Below the pieces are notes generated by a model that had not been told where the DNA came from, ran no database searches, and was given only the letters and a program-made list of their open reading frames with translations. 64,000 nucleotides of DNA from Ornithobacterium rhinotracheale DSM 15997 (lineage in GTDB: Bacteria; Bacteroidota; Bacteroidia; Flavobacteriales; Weeksellaceae), in the NCBI RefSeq assembly GCF_000265465.1, contig NC_018016.1, forward strand, positions 625,501-689,500, written 5' to 3'. Positions 9,702-19,384 of the stretch are shown piece by piece. Made by a program: the position numbers and the translations under genes. Each line of letters begins with the position of its first letter. The first letter of the stretch is position 1.

Positions 9702-10901
9702 ATGCAAAATTCAGAAATAAAAGTAGTAATTGGGCTTTCGGGCGGAGTAGACAGCAGCGTGGCGGCGTATTTACTAAAAGAACAAGGCTACCAAGTGATT
9801 GGGCTTTTTATGCGCAATTGGAACGACGCATCGGTTACGCTCGAAGACGAATGCCCTTGGGTGGAAGATAGCGCAGATGCGCTGTTGATTGCGGAAAAAT
9901 TGGGCATTCCGTTTCAAACCATAGATTTAAGCGAAACTTACAAAGAACGCATTGTAGATTATATGTTCCGCGAGTATGAGCAAGGGCGCACGCCCAATCC
10001 CGACGTGCTCTGCAACCGCGAAATCAAATTTGATATTTTCCTTGAAACTGCCTTAAAACTTGGTGCTGATTATGTGGCAACGGGACATTATTGTCAAAAA
10101 TCTTCCGAAATCATAGACGGCAAAGAAGTTTATAAACTTTTGGCAGGTGCCGACAAAAACAAAGACCAGTCATATTTTCTGTGCCAGCTCAATCAATATC
10201 AATTATCAAAGGCGATGTTCCCTATCGGGCATTTAGAAAAACCCGACGTGCGCAGAATCGCACGCGAACAAGAACTTGTGACAGCGGATAAAAAGGATTC
10301 GCAAGGTTTGTGCTTTATCGGAAAAGTGCGATTGCCTGAGTTTTTGCAACAACAATTAAAACCCAAAAAAGGGCAAATTGTGGAAATCCCAGCCGATTAC
10401 CCAGGCTATCACGAAGAAAAACCTAATTTCGAATCTAAAGAAGAGGAATTAAAGTGGCTTTCGCGAAAGTTTAAATACACGATGTTCGACGGGATTTTGG
10501 TTGGCGAGCACGACGGAGCACACTATTTCACCATTGGGCAGCGCAGAGGAATTGGCGTGGGTGGCAAAAAAGAACCACTTTTTGTCATAGATACCGATGT
10601 GGAACAAAACACATTGTTTGTGGGCGAAGGGAATAATCATCCTGGGCTTTACAAGCAAGCCTTGTTTGTACCAAAAGAAGATGTACACTGGATTCGTGAA
10701 GATTTAGCCTTAAAACCAAACGAAACCATGCAAGTTGAAGCAAGGATTCGTTATCGCCAAAAATTAATCAAAGCCGAATTATTCTGTTTTGAAAGTGGCA
10801 TTTATGTATTATTTGAAAAAGCGCCATCTGCCATCACACCAGGGCAATTTGTGGCATGGTATCGTGAGGATGAACTTTTGGGCTCAGGTGTAATTCAATA
10901 A
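9702..10901 (+). CDS. mnmA: tRNA-specific 2-thiouridylase MnmA
   Basis: The 399-residue enzyme makes the s2U34 modification of tRNA-Lys, -Glu and -Gln. The PP-loop [15 protein letters not shown] lies at residues about 12-26. The catalytic cysteines are visible in [12 protein letters not shown] (near 105) and SQGLCFIG (near 205). The C-terminal half has the usual RRGIGVGG and beta-barrel. The length is slightly more than the E. coli protein because of an insert around 225-265. The start at 9702 directly follows a -7 box. A secreted nuclease gene begins 16 bases downstream and may be cotranscribed. Confidence 0.95.
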   Translation: MQNSEIKVVIGLSGGVDSSVAAYLLKEQGYQVIGLFMRNWNDASVTLEDECPWVEDSADALLIAEKLGIPFQTIDLSETYKERIVDYMFREYEQGRTPNPDVLCNREIKFDIFLETALKLGADYVATGHYCQKSSEIIDGKEVYKLLAGADKNKDQSYFLCQLNQYQLSKAMFPIGHLEKPDVRRIAREQELVTADKKDSQGLCFIGKVRLPEFLQQQLKPKKGQIVEIPADYPGYHEEKPNFESKEEELKWLSRKFKYTMFDGILVGEHDGAHYFTIGQRRGIGVGGKKEPLFVIDTDVEQNTLFVGEGNNHPGLYKQALFVPKEDVHWIREDLALKPNETMQVEARIRYRQKLIKAELFCFESGIYVLFEKAPSAITPGQFVAWYREDELLGSGVIQ

Positions 10902-10916
10902 AAATATTTAAACAAA

Positions 10917-12290
10917 ATGAAGACAATGAAATATAGAAACTTTTTACTTTTATTCTTAGTAAGCATCTGCACTTGGGCGCAAGTGCCAGATTATTATAAA
11001 AGTTTAGATTTAACCAAAACAGGCGAAGCTTTTAAAAAAGAGCTAAGCCAACTAATTACCCAAACACATAAACGAACATTAAATTATAGCGAAGTAAACG
11101 GGGTGCTAAAAGTGAGCGATCGCGATCCTCAAAATCCGAATAATGTTTTGCTAATTTATGGAAGCGAAAACAACAACGGAAAACATGCTAGAAACAGAAA
11201 TAAAAACAATACTGGTGGAGGAAAAGATCAGTGGAACAAAGAGCATGTTTATGCAAGAGCCTTGGGTAATCCTAATTTAGGGAGTGAAGGACCAGGCGCA
11301 GATGCTCATCATTTACGACCTGCCGACCCGCCACTCAATAGCGACCGTGGCAGTTTACCATTTGACGACGGTCGTGGAGCCAAAGCCTACAAAACCAATC
11401 GTGGCGGCTGGTTCCCTGGCGACGAATGGAAAGGCGATGTGGCGCGTATGATGATGTATATGGCAGTGCGTTACGGCGAGCGATGCAATCCAAAACGCGT
11501 GGGAATGGCTCCTTATACCTTTTCAAAAGATTTCCCAGACATTTTCCTAAAATGGAATATTGAAGATCCCGTTTCTGATTTTGAAAAACAACGAAACGAA
11601 GCTATCGCAAAGGTGCAAGGGAATAGAAATCCATTTATCGATAATCCAAATTTGGCTACACGCATTTGGGGAGGTCCTGCGGCTCAAGACAATTGGGGGA
11701 ATGGCATACAAACGCCTGTTTCTCCCGCTCCAAACCAGCCAGAAGACACAAATGACAGAGGTATTCAAAATTTGCGTGCAAGTAATGTAAACCCTACCAA
11801 TCTTACATTGACTTGGGATTTACCAGAAAACTACCGAAGTGTGGCTTATTATGATGTATTTGCAAACGATACTTTTAAACAAAAGGCTTTTACCAACACA
11901 GCTTTAATTACCAAACTTCAGCCAGAAACTTCATACACTTTCAAAGTTGTAGCCAAAAAATCTAATGGCGAAACTACGGGAGAAAGCCAAACATTTGATT
12001 TCACCACACCCGCGGGATTCCCAGACATTACAAACTCGACAAAAACCAACAAAGATCTCGTGTTCTACCCGAACCCTGTAACCGATAGCAAATTGAATGT
12101 TGATGGTAAAAACTTGCAAAATATAAAATGGATAAAAATCTATGATTTGCAAGGAAGATTACAGAAAAATATCGTCAATCCATTTATACACGAAAGAGGA
12201 GGAGGATATACGATAGATATTTCAAACTTGACAAAAGGTATTTATATACTTAAAACACCTTCTCATCAAGAAAAAATATTAGTCCTTTAA
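10917..12290 (+). CDS. Secreted endonuclease I-family nuclease with FN3 and T9SS sorting domain
   Basis: The 457-residue protein has a signal peptide (a second Met, three codons downstream, is an alternative start) and an endonuclease I (EndA/Bsn-type) domain at about 60-250 with WNKEHVYARALG and AHHLRPADP, the His-metal core. A fibronectin type III domain (about 285-370) follows. The last 80 residues (FYPNPVTD, LNVDG, YDLQGR, LTKGIYILK) are a type A sorting signal for the type IX secretion system. It should therefore be exported across the outer membrane and degrade extracellular DNA or RNA. It is close behind mnmA and ends with a strong terminator. Confidence 0.9.
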   Translation: MKTMKYRNFLLLFLVSICTWAQVPDYYKSLDLTKTGEAFKKELSQLITQTHKRTLNYSEVNGVLKVSDRDPQNPNNVLLIYGSENNNGKHARNRNKNNTGGGKDQWNKEHVYARALGNPNLGSEGPGADAHHLRPADPPLNSDRGSLPFDDGRGAKAYKTNRGGWFPGDEWKGDVARMMMYMAVRYGERCNPKRVGMAPYTFSKDFPDIFLKWNIEDPVSDFEKQRNEAIAKVQGNRNPFIDNPNLATRIWGGPAAQDNWGNGIQTPVSPAPNQPEDTNDRGIQNLRASNVNPTNLTLTWDLPENYRSVAYYDVFANDTFKQKAFTNTALITKLQPETSYTFKVVAKKSNGETTGESQTFDFTTPAGFPDITNSTKTNKDLVFYPNPVTDSKLNVDGKNLQNIKWIKIYDLQGRLQKNIVNPFIHERGGGYTIDISNLTKGIYILKTPSHQEKILVL

Positions 12291-12298
12291 AAATGTGA

Positions 12299-12328
12299 AA
12301 GCTGCGTTCAATGAACGCAGCTTTTTTC
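12299..12328 (+). terminator. Terminator after the secreted nuclease
   Basis: AAGCTGCGTTCA (12299-12310) and TGAACGCAGCTT (12312-12323) form a long stem followed by a T-run, 9 bases after the stop codon. Confidence 0.9.
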
Positions 12329-12369
12329 ATATTAGAAAATTCATCCCCTTCATTGTTTCAATTAAATAT

Positions 12370-12376
12370 TCAAATA
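12370..12376. repeat. Target-site duplication, left (TCAAATA)
   Basis: The 7-base sequence TCAAATA directly precedes the left inverted repeat and is repeated at 13353-13359 directly after the right one. This marks a recent insertion. Confidence 0.85.
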
Positions 12377-13352
12377 ACCCGTAGTGCATTATCGAATGAG
12401 GTTAATTTTTAAATTGTTAATGTTACTATGAAAGACAAATTTATTGAGATATTGAATAGTAGTCAAGGAGGTAATTTTTGCCAATATTCTTGTTTTGAAT
12501 CCTTCAAAAGATTTGGCATAATTACGCCGTATCATAAATTGGTCACACAACTGCGAGAATAAAGTTTCTATACGTTTTCTACACTTTCTGAATGGATAGA
12601 ACTGAGTTTTGTAATCTTTTTGATTTTTTCTTTTAGGGGTTTCTAACTGGATTTTCACCTCATTGAACAAGTCAAGCTGAACCGTTTGAGAAAGATAGCC
12701 CCTGTCTCCAAGTAACACGCAATCAGAAATTTGAAGTTTTATGTCTTTCAAATAATGAATGTCGTGAACGGAGGCGGGAGATAAGTCAAAACTTTGGAAC
12801 ACACCAGCAATAGAACAGATCGCATGTAGCTTGTAACCATAAAAGTGTAGATTTTGAGAAGCACAAAAACCTTTATTTGGCATTGAAAAGCTATTTTCTT
12901 TACAGATTTTGCTTCTGGAAGAGCGGGATAATTTACACACTTCTAAAGGCATGCTGTCCACCAAGAAATAGTTTTCAAAATCATTGAACTTTTTCACCAT
13001 TTTGCACCTAATTTCTTCAAGAAAAGGGAAGAGTTTTCGTTTTCTTCTGTTGTAAACACTCCTTTCAATTTTAGATTCAATAGCCCAACCTTTTATCTCT
13101 CTAAAAAGCTGGTACTCAGAATCGATAGATTTAAATTCTGCTAAAATAATTAAGCTTATCAGCTCTATATCAGATAATTTTGGTTTCACTGGTTTAAAAT
13201 AAAAATTTTCAGTTCCTGAAATTTCTATTAGTTTATTCAAAATAAAATTGTAACTTGCCTCTAGGTTGCTCATAATTGTATTTGATGGGTAACCAATGCA
13301 ATTTACTTTTCTTTAGGCTCATGGGCAACCTTTTTTATAATGCACTACGGGT
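12377..13352 (-). mobile_element. Complete IS982-family insertion sequence (976 bp)
   Basis: The element is bounded by perfect 16-bp inverted repeats ACCCGTAGTGCATTAT (12377-12392) and its complement (13337-13352), and flanked by the 7-bp direct repeat TCAAATA. One intact transposase gene fills it. Size, end sequence and transposase motifs fit IS982. It lies between a terminator and the promoter of the gene at 13515, so it interrupts no visible gene. The transposase stop codon lies inside the left inverted repeat. Confidence 0.93.
12389..13273 (-). CDS. IS982-family transposase
   Basis: The 294-residue DDE transposase appears intact. YFLVDSMPLEVCK (first Asp near residue 105), YGYKLHAI, LLGDRGYL (second Asp) and KRIETLFSQL (Glu) are the family signatures. 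It catalyses cut-and-paste movement of the surrounding element by acting on the 16-bp ends. A start at 13273 gives the usual family length. No frameshift or premature stop is present, so the element is probably active or only recently inserted. Confidence 0.92.
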   Translation of the reverse strand: MSNLEASYNFILNKLIEISGTENFYFKPVKPKLSDIELISLIILAEFKSIDSEYQLFREIKGWAIESKIERSVYNRRKRKLFPFLEEIRCKMVKKFNDFENYFLVDSMPLEVCKLSRSSRSKICKENSFSMPNKGFCASQNLHFYGYKLHAICSIAGVFQSFDLSPASVHDIHYLKDIKLQISDCVLLGDRGYLSQTVQLDLFNEVKIQLETPKRKNQKDYKTQFYPFRKCRKRIETLFSQLCDQFMIRRNYAKSFEGFKTRILAKITSLTTIQYLNKFVFHSNINNLKINLIR

Positions 13353-13359
13353 TCAAATA
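13353..13359. repeat. Target-site duplication, right (TCAAATA)
   Basis: Direct copy of 12370-12376, immediately outside the right end of the insertion sequence. Confidence 0.85.
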
Positions 13360-13377
13360 AAAATTTTTTAAACCTAT

Positions 13378-13411
13378 TTGTATCTCCGTCTATTATTTAT
13401 TATTATTTTTG
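13378..13411 (+). promoter_or_regulatory. Promoter of the gene at 13515
   Basis: TTG (13378-13380), a 23-base spacer and TATTTTTG (13404-13411). It begins only 19 bases beyond the target duplication, so the insertion left the core promoter intact but replaced everything upstream. Confidence 0.5.
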
Positions 13412-13514
13412 TCAATATTTCACAACTTAAACAACTCAATATTAACGAAAAAGAACAAGCATTTTCACATATCAATCAATCTGATTTTAATAAAACAACA
13501 TAAAATCACAACAC

Positions 13515-13994
13515 ATGAAAAAGTTTATTTTTGGGCTACTGCTCCTAGTAGCTGGAACCGCAATCAACCAAGCACATGCAGCCAGAATTAAGGTAGGAAA
13601 TGTAGAAAAAATCAAAAAAGTTGCAGACCTCCCCAACACCGATGAATACCAAGGCGATTATGGAGACCATATTGATGTCGGGGCTAAATATACAGTATTC
13701 ACTGTGATGGAGCTACCTGTTTGGCCTACGGAATCGCCTCAGCTTGTTGGGTTAAGCACTTCCAAGGATTTATATTACGACATTCCCCAAGAAACCATGA
13801 AGGAGGTTTTGAAAGAGAACAACTTACCGAGCCATGACGAACTCCTTTCCAAAGTGAGCTTCTGGGACAAGTATTTAGGAATGGTAGTCATTGTAGGGAT
13901 TGTCGTGGCTTATTTTGTCTACCAAACTCTCACCTCAAAGGAAAGTGACAAAGACGAAGTACTAGATGATGGAACCGAGGAAAACAAAAACTAA
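13515..13994 (+). CDS. Hypothetical single-pass membrane protein
   Basis: The 159-residue protein has a signal peptide (about 1-22, INQAHA), a soluble region of about 95 residues and one transmembrane helix near 121-141 (LGMVVIVGIVVAYFVYQTL). A charged tail (KESDKDEVLDDGTEE) ends the protein. This would place the N-terminal domain in the periplasm and the tail in the cytoplasm. I do not recognise the family. The ATG at 13515 is preferred to the upstream ORF in another frame because it starts a good signal peptide. Its upstream region was modified by the IS982 insertion. Confidence 0.7.
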   Translation: MKKFIFGLLLLVAGTAINQAHAARIKVGNVEKIKKVADLPNTDEYQGDYGDHIDVGAKYTVFTVMELPVWPTESPQLVGLSTSKDLYYDIPQETMKEVLKENNLPSHDELLSKVSFWDKYLGMVVIVGIVVAYFVYQTLTSKESDKDEVLDDGTEENKN

Positions 13995-14098
13995 AATAGC
14001 GCGAGCGATAAAATTGTATTTCTTTTTTCAGAATTAAAAAAATCAATCGCTCTTTTTGAATTTTCAAAAATACTTAATAGAAAATAATCTATATTTTT

Positions 14099-14106
14099 TA
14101 TATTTG
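14099..14106 (+). promoter_or_regulatory. -7 box of sucC
   Basis: TATATTTG is an exact TAnnTTTG match, 24 bases before the sucC ATG at 14131. Confidence 0.55.
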
Positions 14107-14130
14107 TAGAAATCAAAAAAATAAAACATA

Positions 14131-15324
14131 ATGAATCTTCACGAATATCAAGGCAAAGAACTTTTAGGTAGATACGGAGTGAAAACCCAAAGAGGGATTG
14201 TAGCGTCTACTCCAGAAGAAGCAGTGAAAATGGCAGAACGCCTTACTGATTCTACAGGAACTCAGTGGTATGTAATCAAAGCACAAGTACACGCTGGAGG
14301 ACGCGGAAAGGCAGGCGGTGTAAAATTGGCTAAATCCCTAGAAGATGTAAAAGAAATTTCTTCTAAAATTTTGGGAATGCGCATCGTAACGCCCCAAACA
14401 TCTGCCGAAGGTAAATTGGTAAACCAAGTATTAATTGCCGAAGATGTTTATTACCCAGGCGAAAACCCTACTGCAGAATACTACATGTCTGTATTGCTTA
14501 ACCGCGCAACAGGAAAAAATATGATTATGTACTCTCCAGAAGGAGGTATGGACATCGAAGAAGTTGCCGAAAAAATGCCTGATAAAATCTTTAAAGAAAT
14601 CATCGACCCAGCAGTGGGATTGCGCCCATTCCAAGCCAATCGTATTGCCTTTAATTTAGGACTAGAGGGAGATGCTTTCAAAGATATGGTGAAATTTGTT
14701 TACGCGCTGTACGAGGCTTACATTCAATCTGATGCCTCCATGTTTGAGATTAATCCAGTTTTAAAAACTTCAGACAATCAAATTTTGGCAGTAGATTGCA
14801 AAGTTTCTATCGACAACAATGCACTTTTCAGACACAAAGACATCGCAGAAATGCGCGACATTCGTGAGGAAGATCCTACCGAAGTAGAAGCTGGAGAAGC
14901 TGGCTTAAACTTCGTGAAACTCGACGGAAATGTGGGCTGTATGGTAAACGGAGCTGGACTTGCCATGGCAACGATGGATATTATTAAACTTTCTGGCGGA
15001 AACCCTGCCAACTTCCTTGATGTGGGTGGTACTGCCGATGCCGAGCGTGTAGAAAAAGCATTCCGCATTATTTTAAAAGATGAGAATGTTCGTGCAATTT
15101 TGGTAAATATTTTCGGTGGAATCGTGAGATGTGATCGCGTAGCGCAAGGTATCATCGAAGCTTATAAAAATCTAGGAGACACCATCACTGTGCCAATCAT
15201 CGTAAGATTGCAAGGAACCAATGCCGAGGAAGCTAAGAAAATGATTGATGAAAGCGGATTAAAAGTTTATTCTGCCATCACATTGCAAGAGGTAGCCGAC
15301 AAGGTGAGAGAAGTTATTGATTAA
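14131..15324 (+). CDS. sucC: Succinate-CoA ligase (ADP-forming) subunit beta
   Basis: The 397-residue subunit starts with MNLHEYQGKELL and has an ATP-grasp domain (KAQVHAGGRGKAGGVK near 50-66; Mg ligands in FEINPV near 205 and AVDCKVSIDNNA). The C-terminal half has FLDVGGTADAERV and NIFGGIVRCD, the power-helix/succinyl-phosphate region. It makes ATP from succinyl-CoA in the TCA cycle together with SucD. sucD is not next to it here, which is common in this phylum. It is monocistronic, with its own -7 box and a terminator. Confidence 0.95.
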   Translation: MNLHEYQGKELLGRYGVKTQRGIVASTPEEAVKMAERLTDSTGTQWYVIKAQVHAGGRGKAGGVKLAKSLEDVKEISSKILGMRIVTPQTSAEGKLVNQVLIAEDVYYPGENPTAEYYMSVLLNRATGKNMIMYSPEGGMDIEEVAEKMPDKIFKEIIDPAVGLRPFQANRIAFNLGLEGDAFKDMVKFVYALYEAYIQSDASMFEINPVLKTSDNQILAVDCKVSIDNNALFRHKDIAEMRDIREEDPTEVEAGEAGLNFVKLDGNVGCMVNGAGLAMATMDIIKLSGGNPANFLDVGGTADAERVEKAFRIILKDENVRAILVNIFGGIVRCDRVAQGIIEAYKNLGDTITVPIIVRLQGTNAEEAKKMIDESGLKVYSAITLQEVADKVREVID

Positions 15325-15346
15325 TAATTCAATCAAGCAAAATATA

Positions 15347-15382
15347 AAATCCGTATGATTTTCCTTTCATACGGATTTTTTT
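15347..15382 (+). terminator. Terminator after sucC
   Basis: AAATCCGTATGA (15347-15358) pairs with TCATACGGATTT (15367-15378), followed by further T residues to 15382. It also lies at the end of the convergent gene at 15452. Confidence 0.88.
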
Positions 15383-15451
15383 ATGCAAAAAAAGCAACTA
15401 CCCGATGATTGGTAGCTGCTCCTCTCTTAAATATTATAAAAATTGAAAAAA

Positions 15452-15790
15452 CTATTCGTACACGCTCAATTTACCAAAGTGTTCGGCTAAAAGATAATAG
15501 AAAATCGCACGGTACTTTCTCGGATTAGATTTCCCCATTTTCTCTGCCACTTCTTTGATTGCCCCATCTAAATCATCTGCCTCAGAGAGTCCTAATTTTT
15601 TAATTAAGAAATTCTGTTTCACTCGCTCCACTTCGCTTTTATCTGAAGTGGAAACAAAGGCAGAATCTGCATTGTAAATAGATGGACCTAGCCCCTTCAC
15701 CACCTTGGTGAATAATGCTTGATTGCACGCAATGTTTTTCTCTTTCATCACGCCCAACATTTCAGTTACTTTTTCATCAAATTTGCTCAT
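15452..15790 (-). CDS. DUF2853 family protein
   Basis: The 112-residue product starting MSKFDEKVTEML resembles the DUF2853 family: a small helical protein of unknown function with a C-terminal NPRKYRAIFYYLLAEHFGKL segment. The ATG at 15790 is chosen over an in-frame ATG 11 codons upstream (MLNLACQKIRI), because conserved members begin with MSKFDEK and the extra residues cover A/T-rich spacer. It is not clearly in an operon; alr starts 66 bases upstream on the same strand. Family recognition is from memory of the pattern. Confidence 0.7.
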   Translation of the reverse strand: MSKFDEKVTEMLGVMKEKNIACNQALFTKVVKGLGPSIYNADSAFVSTSDKSEVERVKQNFLIKKLGLSEADDLDGAIKEVAEKMGKSNPRKYRAIFYYLLAEHFGKLSVYE

Positions 15791-15856
15791 AATTCTAATT
15801 TTTTGACAGGCTAAATTTAGCAATTAATAACTGAAAATCAAAATTTTAACTATTTT

Positions 15857-16960
15857 TTACTTCAAATATACGCGTTCCACGCGTGGCGCAACCGAGGTGA
15901 TGATTTCGTAAGGAATCGTTCCTGCCGCCTCTGCCACTTCATAAATGCTAGGATTTTCGCCAAAAACCACGACTTCATCGCCTTCTTTGCAATCAATATG
16001 GGTAACATCTACCATAAACATGTCCATACAAATCGTTCCCGTGATCGGTGCCTTTTGCCCATGAATACACACAAAACCTTTCTGGCTAAAGCTACGATGT
16101 ACACCATCGGCATATCCGAGCGAAACTACGGCAATTTTCATATCGTTTACTGCTTTAAACCTTCTGCCATAGCTTATGGTTTCGCCTGCTTTAATTTCGC
16201 GAATTTGAGAGATAAACGATTTTAAACTCACTGCGATTTCGAGGTTCTCGCGCTCTGCTTCTGTGGCAGCCACCCCATACATTCCGATCCCCAGACGCTC
16301 CATATCCAGCTGAAATTTGGGAAAGCGAAAAATCGCCGCAGAATTGGCAATATGGCGCAATGGGCGATAGCCTAAGTTAAAGGCAATTCGCTCATAATAT
16401 TCGTCAAAGCGATTGTACTGCTCGGTAGTAAATTCTTCGCCGTCGGGCTCATCGCTCACCGCAAAATGTGAAAAAACAGAAGCTACCTTAACATACGGAT
16501 TGTCGGCAAGTTGCGCGATCAATTCATGCAAATCGCTTTCGCCAAAGCCCAAACGATTCATTCCTGTATTAAGCTTTAAATGTATAGGATAGGCTTGCTG
16601 AATTTCTTTATCAATTAATTTCTGGGTAAAAAGATTTAAGATTCTAAAGTTAAAAATCGACGGCTCTGCGTTTAAATCAATCACTTGTTCGCAAGCGATT
16701 TCATCGGTATTGAGCACCATAATGGGCTTATCGATCCCCGCTTTGCGCAAGTCGGCAACTTCTTTGGCAAAGGCTACTGCCAAGTAATCTGCTTGGTCGT
16801 TTAGTGCTTTAGAAATCTCCACCGCCCCGAGCCCATAAGCATTGGCTTTCACCATGGCAATTAGCTTTGTTTCGGGGTTCATTTTCTGCTTGGCATAGTC
16901 CACATTGCTTTTAATCGCTGCAAGGTCTATCTCCAAAATGGCATGTCTGCTATAAAGCAT
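15857..16960 (-). CDS. alr: Alanine racemase
   Basis: The 367-residue PLP enzyme interconverts L- and D-alanine for peptidoglycan. The PLP-binding lysine lies in MVKANAYGLG near residue 39. The substrate-site tyrosine of the second domain is in SLGYADGVHR near 265, and GTICMDMFMVDVT is the usual C-terminal signature. The length is typical for Alr. It starts 16 bases after a lipoprotein gene, so the two are probably cotranscribed. Confidence 0.95.
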   Translation of the reverse strand: MLYSRHAILEIDLAAIKSNVDYAKQKMNPETKLIAMVKANAYGLGAVEISKALNDQADYLAVAFAKEVADLRKAGIDKPIMVLNTDEIACEQVIDLNAEPSIFNFRILNLFTQKLIDKEIQQAYPIHLKLNTGMNRLGFGESDLHELIAQLADNPYVKVASVFSHFAVSDEPDGEEFTTEQYNRFDEYYERIAFNLGYRPLRHIANSAAIFRFPKFQLDMERLGIGMYGVAATEAERENLEIAVSLKSFISQIREIKAGETISYGRRFKAVNDMKIAVVSLGYADGVHRSFSQKGFVCIHGQKAPITGTICMDMFMVDVTHIDCKEGDEVVVFGENPSIYEVAEAAGTIPYEIITSVAPRVERVYLK

Positions 16961-16976
16961 TTATAGTAAATTTTGA

Positions 16977-17636
16977 TTAAAGGTCTTTGTTATAAATACT
17001 TAAAATTCGTTTTTTTAGATATTCTGAGGGCTTTTTAAGTGGCTCAGAATACAAATAATAATCGGTAGTATTATTGTTTAAATTGATTTCTTGGTACGCT
17101 GGAATATTCTCTTCTGAGTTTTCAAGCAACACCACGGTAGAATCATTTTTAAAATAAGCCGCCTCTACCCAATAGGCTGGGCCATAGAACACGATTCTTT
17201 GCACTTTTTTCTCTGGAATGTTTACCAAAACCACCTCTTGATCTGCATTGATTTGCAATTTCTTATCTTTATCCATTCCCCACTTGTAGCTATCGATGTC
17301 GATGTATTGTGTAGAATCTGAATTGTAAATTAGATAATCTTTGTACAAGGGATCAAAATTCTTGTCCCACACGGGAACAACGCTGCTATTGCCTCTAATG
17401 ATTTCAAAAGTGCCATCTTTTTTAAAATTCTCGGTAGAGAAATCACTCTGCAATCTCTTGTAGTAGTCTACCCAAGCATTAAATTCATTGGGCTTATTGG
17501 TTACTATTTCCTCGGTTGGTTTTTCTACTTTTGTTTCTGGAGTATCTGGCAAGTCGCTCGGTTTCGAATCTTTCTTCAAATCACAGCTCCAGAAAAATAA
17601 AATTGCTAAAAATGCGTATATTCTTGTATATTTCAT
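16977..17636 (-). CDS. Lipoprotein of unknown function
   Basis: The 219-residue protein has a lipoprotein signal with lipobox FFWSC (Cys 18), then an acidic, Pro/Thr/Glu-rich linker (about 20-50) and a globular domain. No catalytic motif is recognised. It lies 16 bases upstream of alr on the same strand, which suggests an envelope function produced with a cell-wall enzyme, but this is inference only. No TAnnTTTG box was found directly upstream. Confidence 0.75.
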   Translation of the reverse strand: MKYTRIYAFLAILFFWSCDLKKDSKPSDLPDTPETKVEKPTEEIVTNKPNEFNAWVDYYKRLQSDFSTENFKKDGTFEIIRGNSSVVPVWDKNFDPLYKDYLIYNSDSTQYIDIDSYKWGMDKDKKLQINADQEVVLVNIPEKKVQRIVFYGPAYWVEAAYFKNDSTVVLLENSEENIPAYQEINLNNNTTDYYLYSEPLKKPSEYLKKRILSIYNKDL

Positions 17637-17722
17637 ATCTAATTTTGCTACGAATTTATAAAGAATTTTACTAAAAAATGGTTTTCTTTTATATTTTTAA
17701 AACCATTGCCAATTTATTTAAC

Positions 17723-17758
17723 AAAAAAAGCCCTTTTTCGTAATAAAAAAGAGCTTTT
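17723..17758 (-). terminator. Terminator after aspA
   Basis: On the minus strand an 11-bp stem (17756-17746 with 17738-17728, one G-U pair) is followed by a U-run (17729-17723), starting about 25 bases after the aspA stop. Confidence 0.78.
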
Positions 17759-17781
17759 AAATGATGTTTAAAGTCCTGTTT

Positions 17782-19188
17782 TTACTTCACAAAATCGTGA
17801 GAGGCAAGCATTTTTTCTGGGTCTAAAATGGCATCTAATTTCTCTTTGGACAACAAACCGTGCTCAAGCACTAAATCATATACAGACTTGCCTGTTTCTA
17901 GAGCTTCTTTAGCGATTTTGGTGCTGTTTTTATACCCAATATAAGGGTTCAATGCGGTTACGATTCCGATGCTGTTCATCACCATGTTTTTACAAACTTC
18001 GCGATTGGCTGTGATGCCTTCCACACATTTGGTGCGCAAGGTGGTAATTGCTCTTTGCAAAAATTCAATGGATTCGATGATAGATTCGCACAATACAGGC
18101 TCCATTACATTCAATTGCAATTGCCCTGCCTCGGCAGCGAAAGTTACCGTTAAATCATTTCCAAATACTTTAAAACATACTTGGTTTACGACCTCTGGAA
18201 TCACAGGATTTACTTTCCCTGGCATGATGGAAGAACCTGGCTGCATTTTAGGCAAATTGATTTCGTTCAATCCCGCTCTAGGCCCAGAGGATAACAAACG
18301 CAAATCGTTACAGATTTTTGAGAGTTTTACGGCTAATCTCTTCAAGGCTGAAGAATAGATTACATAAGAACCTGTGTCTGGTGTTGCCTCTACCAAGTTG
18401 GGCGCAGAAACAAACGGATCCCCTGTGAGTTTAGCCAAATTAGCCGCACATAGCTTAGCATATCTCGGCGGAGCGTTCAATCCTGTACCGATGGCTGTTC
18501 CTCCCATATTGATTTCTAAAAATAAACTAGCGTTATTATCCAATCTCGCAATTTCTTCCTCCAAGTTGGCAGCAAAGGCTTCGAACTCTTGCCCCAAAGT
18601 CATAGGCACGGCATCTTGCAATTGCGTACGCCCCATTTTAATGACATCTTCGAATTCTTTTCCTTTGTTTCTAAAAGCTTGTACCAGCTCTTGGATATGG
18701 GTTACCAGAATTTTATTCATATTAATCACCGCCAATTTCACCGTGGTAGGGTACACATCGTTGGTAGATTGCGAAAGGTTCAAATGATCGTTTGGATAAC
18801 AGTGCTGATAATCCCCTTTTTCGTAGCCCATGATTTCGAGCGCACGGTTGGCTATCACCTCATTAGCATTCATATTCACAGAAGTTCCCGCTCCCCCTTG
18901 AATCATATCTACAGGGAACTGGTCATGAAATTGCCCATCGATGATCTCCTCGCAGGCTTGTGTAATGGCTTTTAATAATTTCTCATCTAGAAGCCCAAGC
19001 TCGTAATTGGTTTGTGCTGCGGCTAACTTAACATAAGCAATCGCCTTCACAAATTCGGAATAATCCCCCATTTTCTTACCAGTGATAAAGAAATTATCAA
19101 CCGCACGCTGGGTTTGCACACCATAATAAGCATCTTTGGGAACCTGCTTGTCTCCTAGCAAATCAGATTCTATTCTAAATTCTTGCAT
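17782..19188 (-). CDS. aspA: Aspartate ammonia-lyase
   Basis: The 468-residue enzyme of the fumarase/aspartase superfamily reversibly converts aspartate to fumarate and ammonia. The signature loop [11 protein letters not shown] (near 320) and [14 protein letters not shown] and [14 protein letters not shown] segments (about 99-145) are present. The catalytic serine is in the SS of the signature. AspA is preferred to fumarase C because of its length and its start ([17 protein letters not shown]). The best upstream box is TACCTTTA at 19223-19216 (7 of 8). It is followed by its own terminator. Confidence 0.92.
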   Translation of the reverse strand: MQEFRIESDLLGDKQVPKDAYYGVQTQRAVDNFFITGKKMGDYSEFVKAIAYVKLAAAQTNYELGLLDEKLLKAITQACEEIIDGQFHDQFPVDMIQGGAGTSVNMNANEVIANRALEIMGYEKGDYQHCYPNDHLNLSQSTNDVYPTTVKLAVINMNKILVTHIQELVQAFRNKGKEFEDVIKMGRTQLQDAVPMTLGQEFEAFAANLEEEIARLDNNASLFLEINMGGTAIGTGLNAPPRYAKLCAANLAKLTGDPFVSAPNLVEATPDTGSYVIYSSALKRLAVKLSKICNDLRLLSSGPRAGLNEINLPKMQPGSSIMPGKVNPVIPEVVNQVCFKVFGNDLTVTFAAEAGQLQLNVMEPVLCESIIESIEFLQRAITTLRTKCVEGITANREVCKNMVMNSIGIVTALNPYIGYKNSTKIAKEALETGKSVYDLVLEHGLLSKEKLDAILDPEKMLASHDFVK

Positions 19189-19384
19189 AGATTGTTTGTA
19201 TTTTTAATATTGAGGTAAAGGTACAAATTTCTTTATCTGATTTAAAAATATTTTCACGCATAAATTCTCATGGAACTATAAATATTCTTTTCGCCCTATT
19301 TTACCAAAATGATTATTCCTCTATTTCCTCCTCCTTTTGTTTTATCCCTGAATTTAAAGTAAAGAATTAAGACTTAAACTAAAT

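Noticed and set aside
13409-13591. 60-codon ORF overlapping the start of the gene at 13515
   Set aside because: Different frame, no signal peptide or conserved feature, ends inside the membrane-protein gene.
14778-15155. 125-codon minus-strand ORF in sucC
   Set aside because: Antisense shadow of a highly conserved gene.
18374-18975. Plus-strand ORFs of 128-137 codons opposite aspA
   Set aside because: They are fully inside a conserved gene on the other strand with no own signals; typical antisense shadows.
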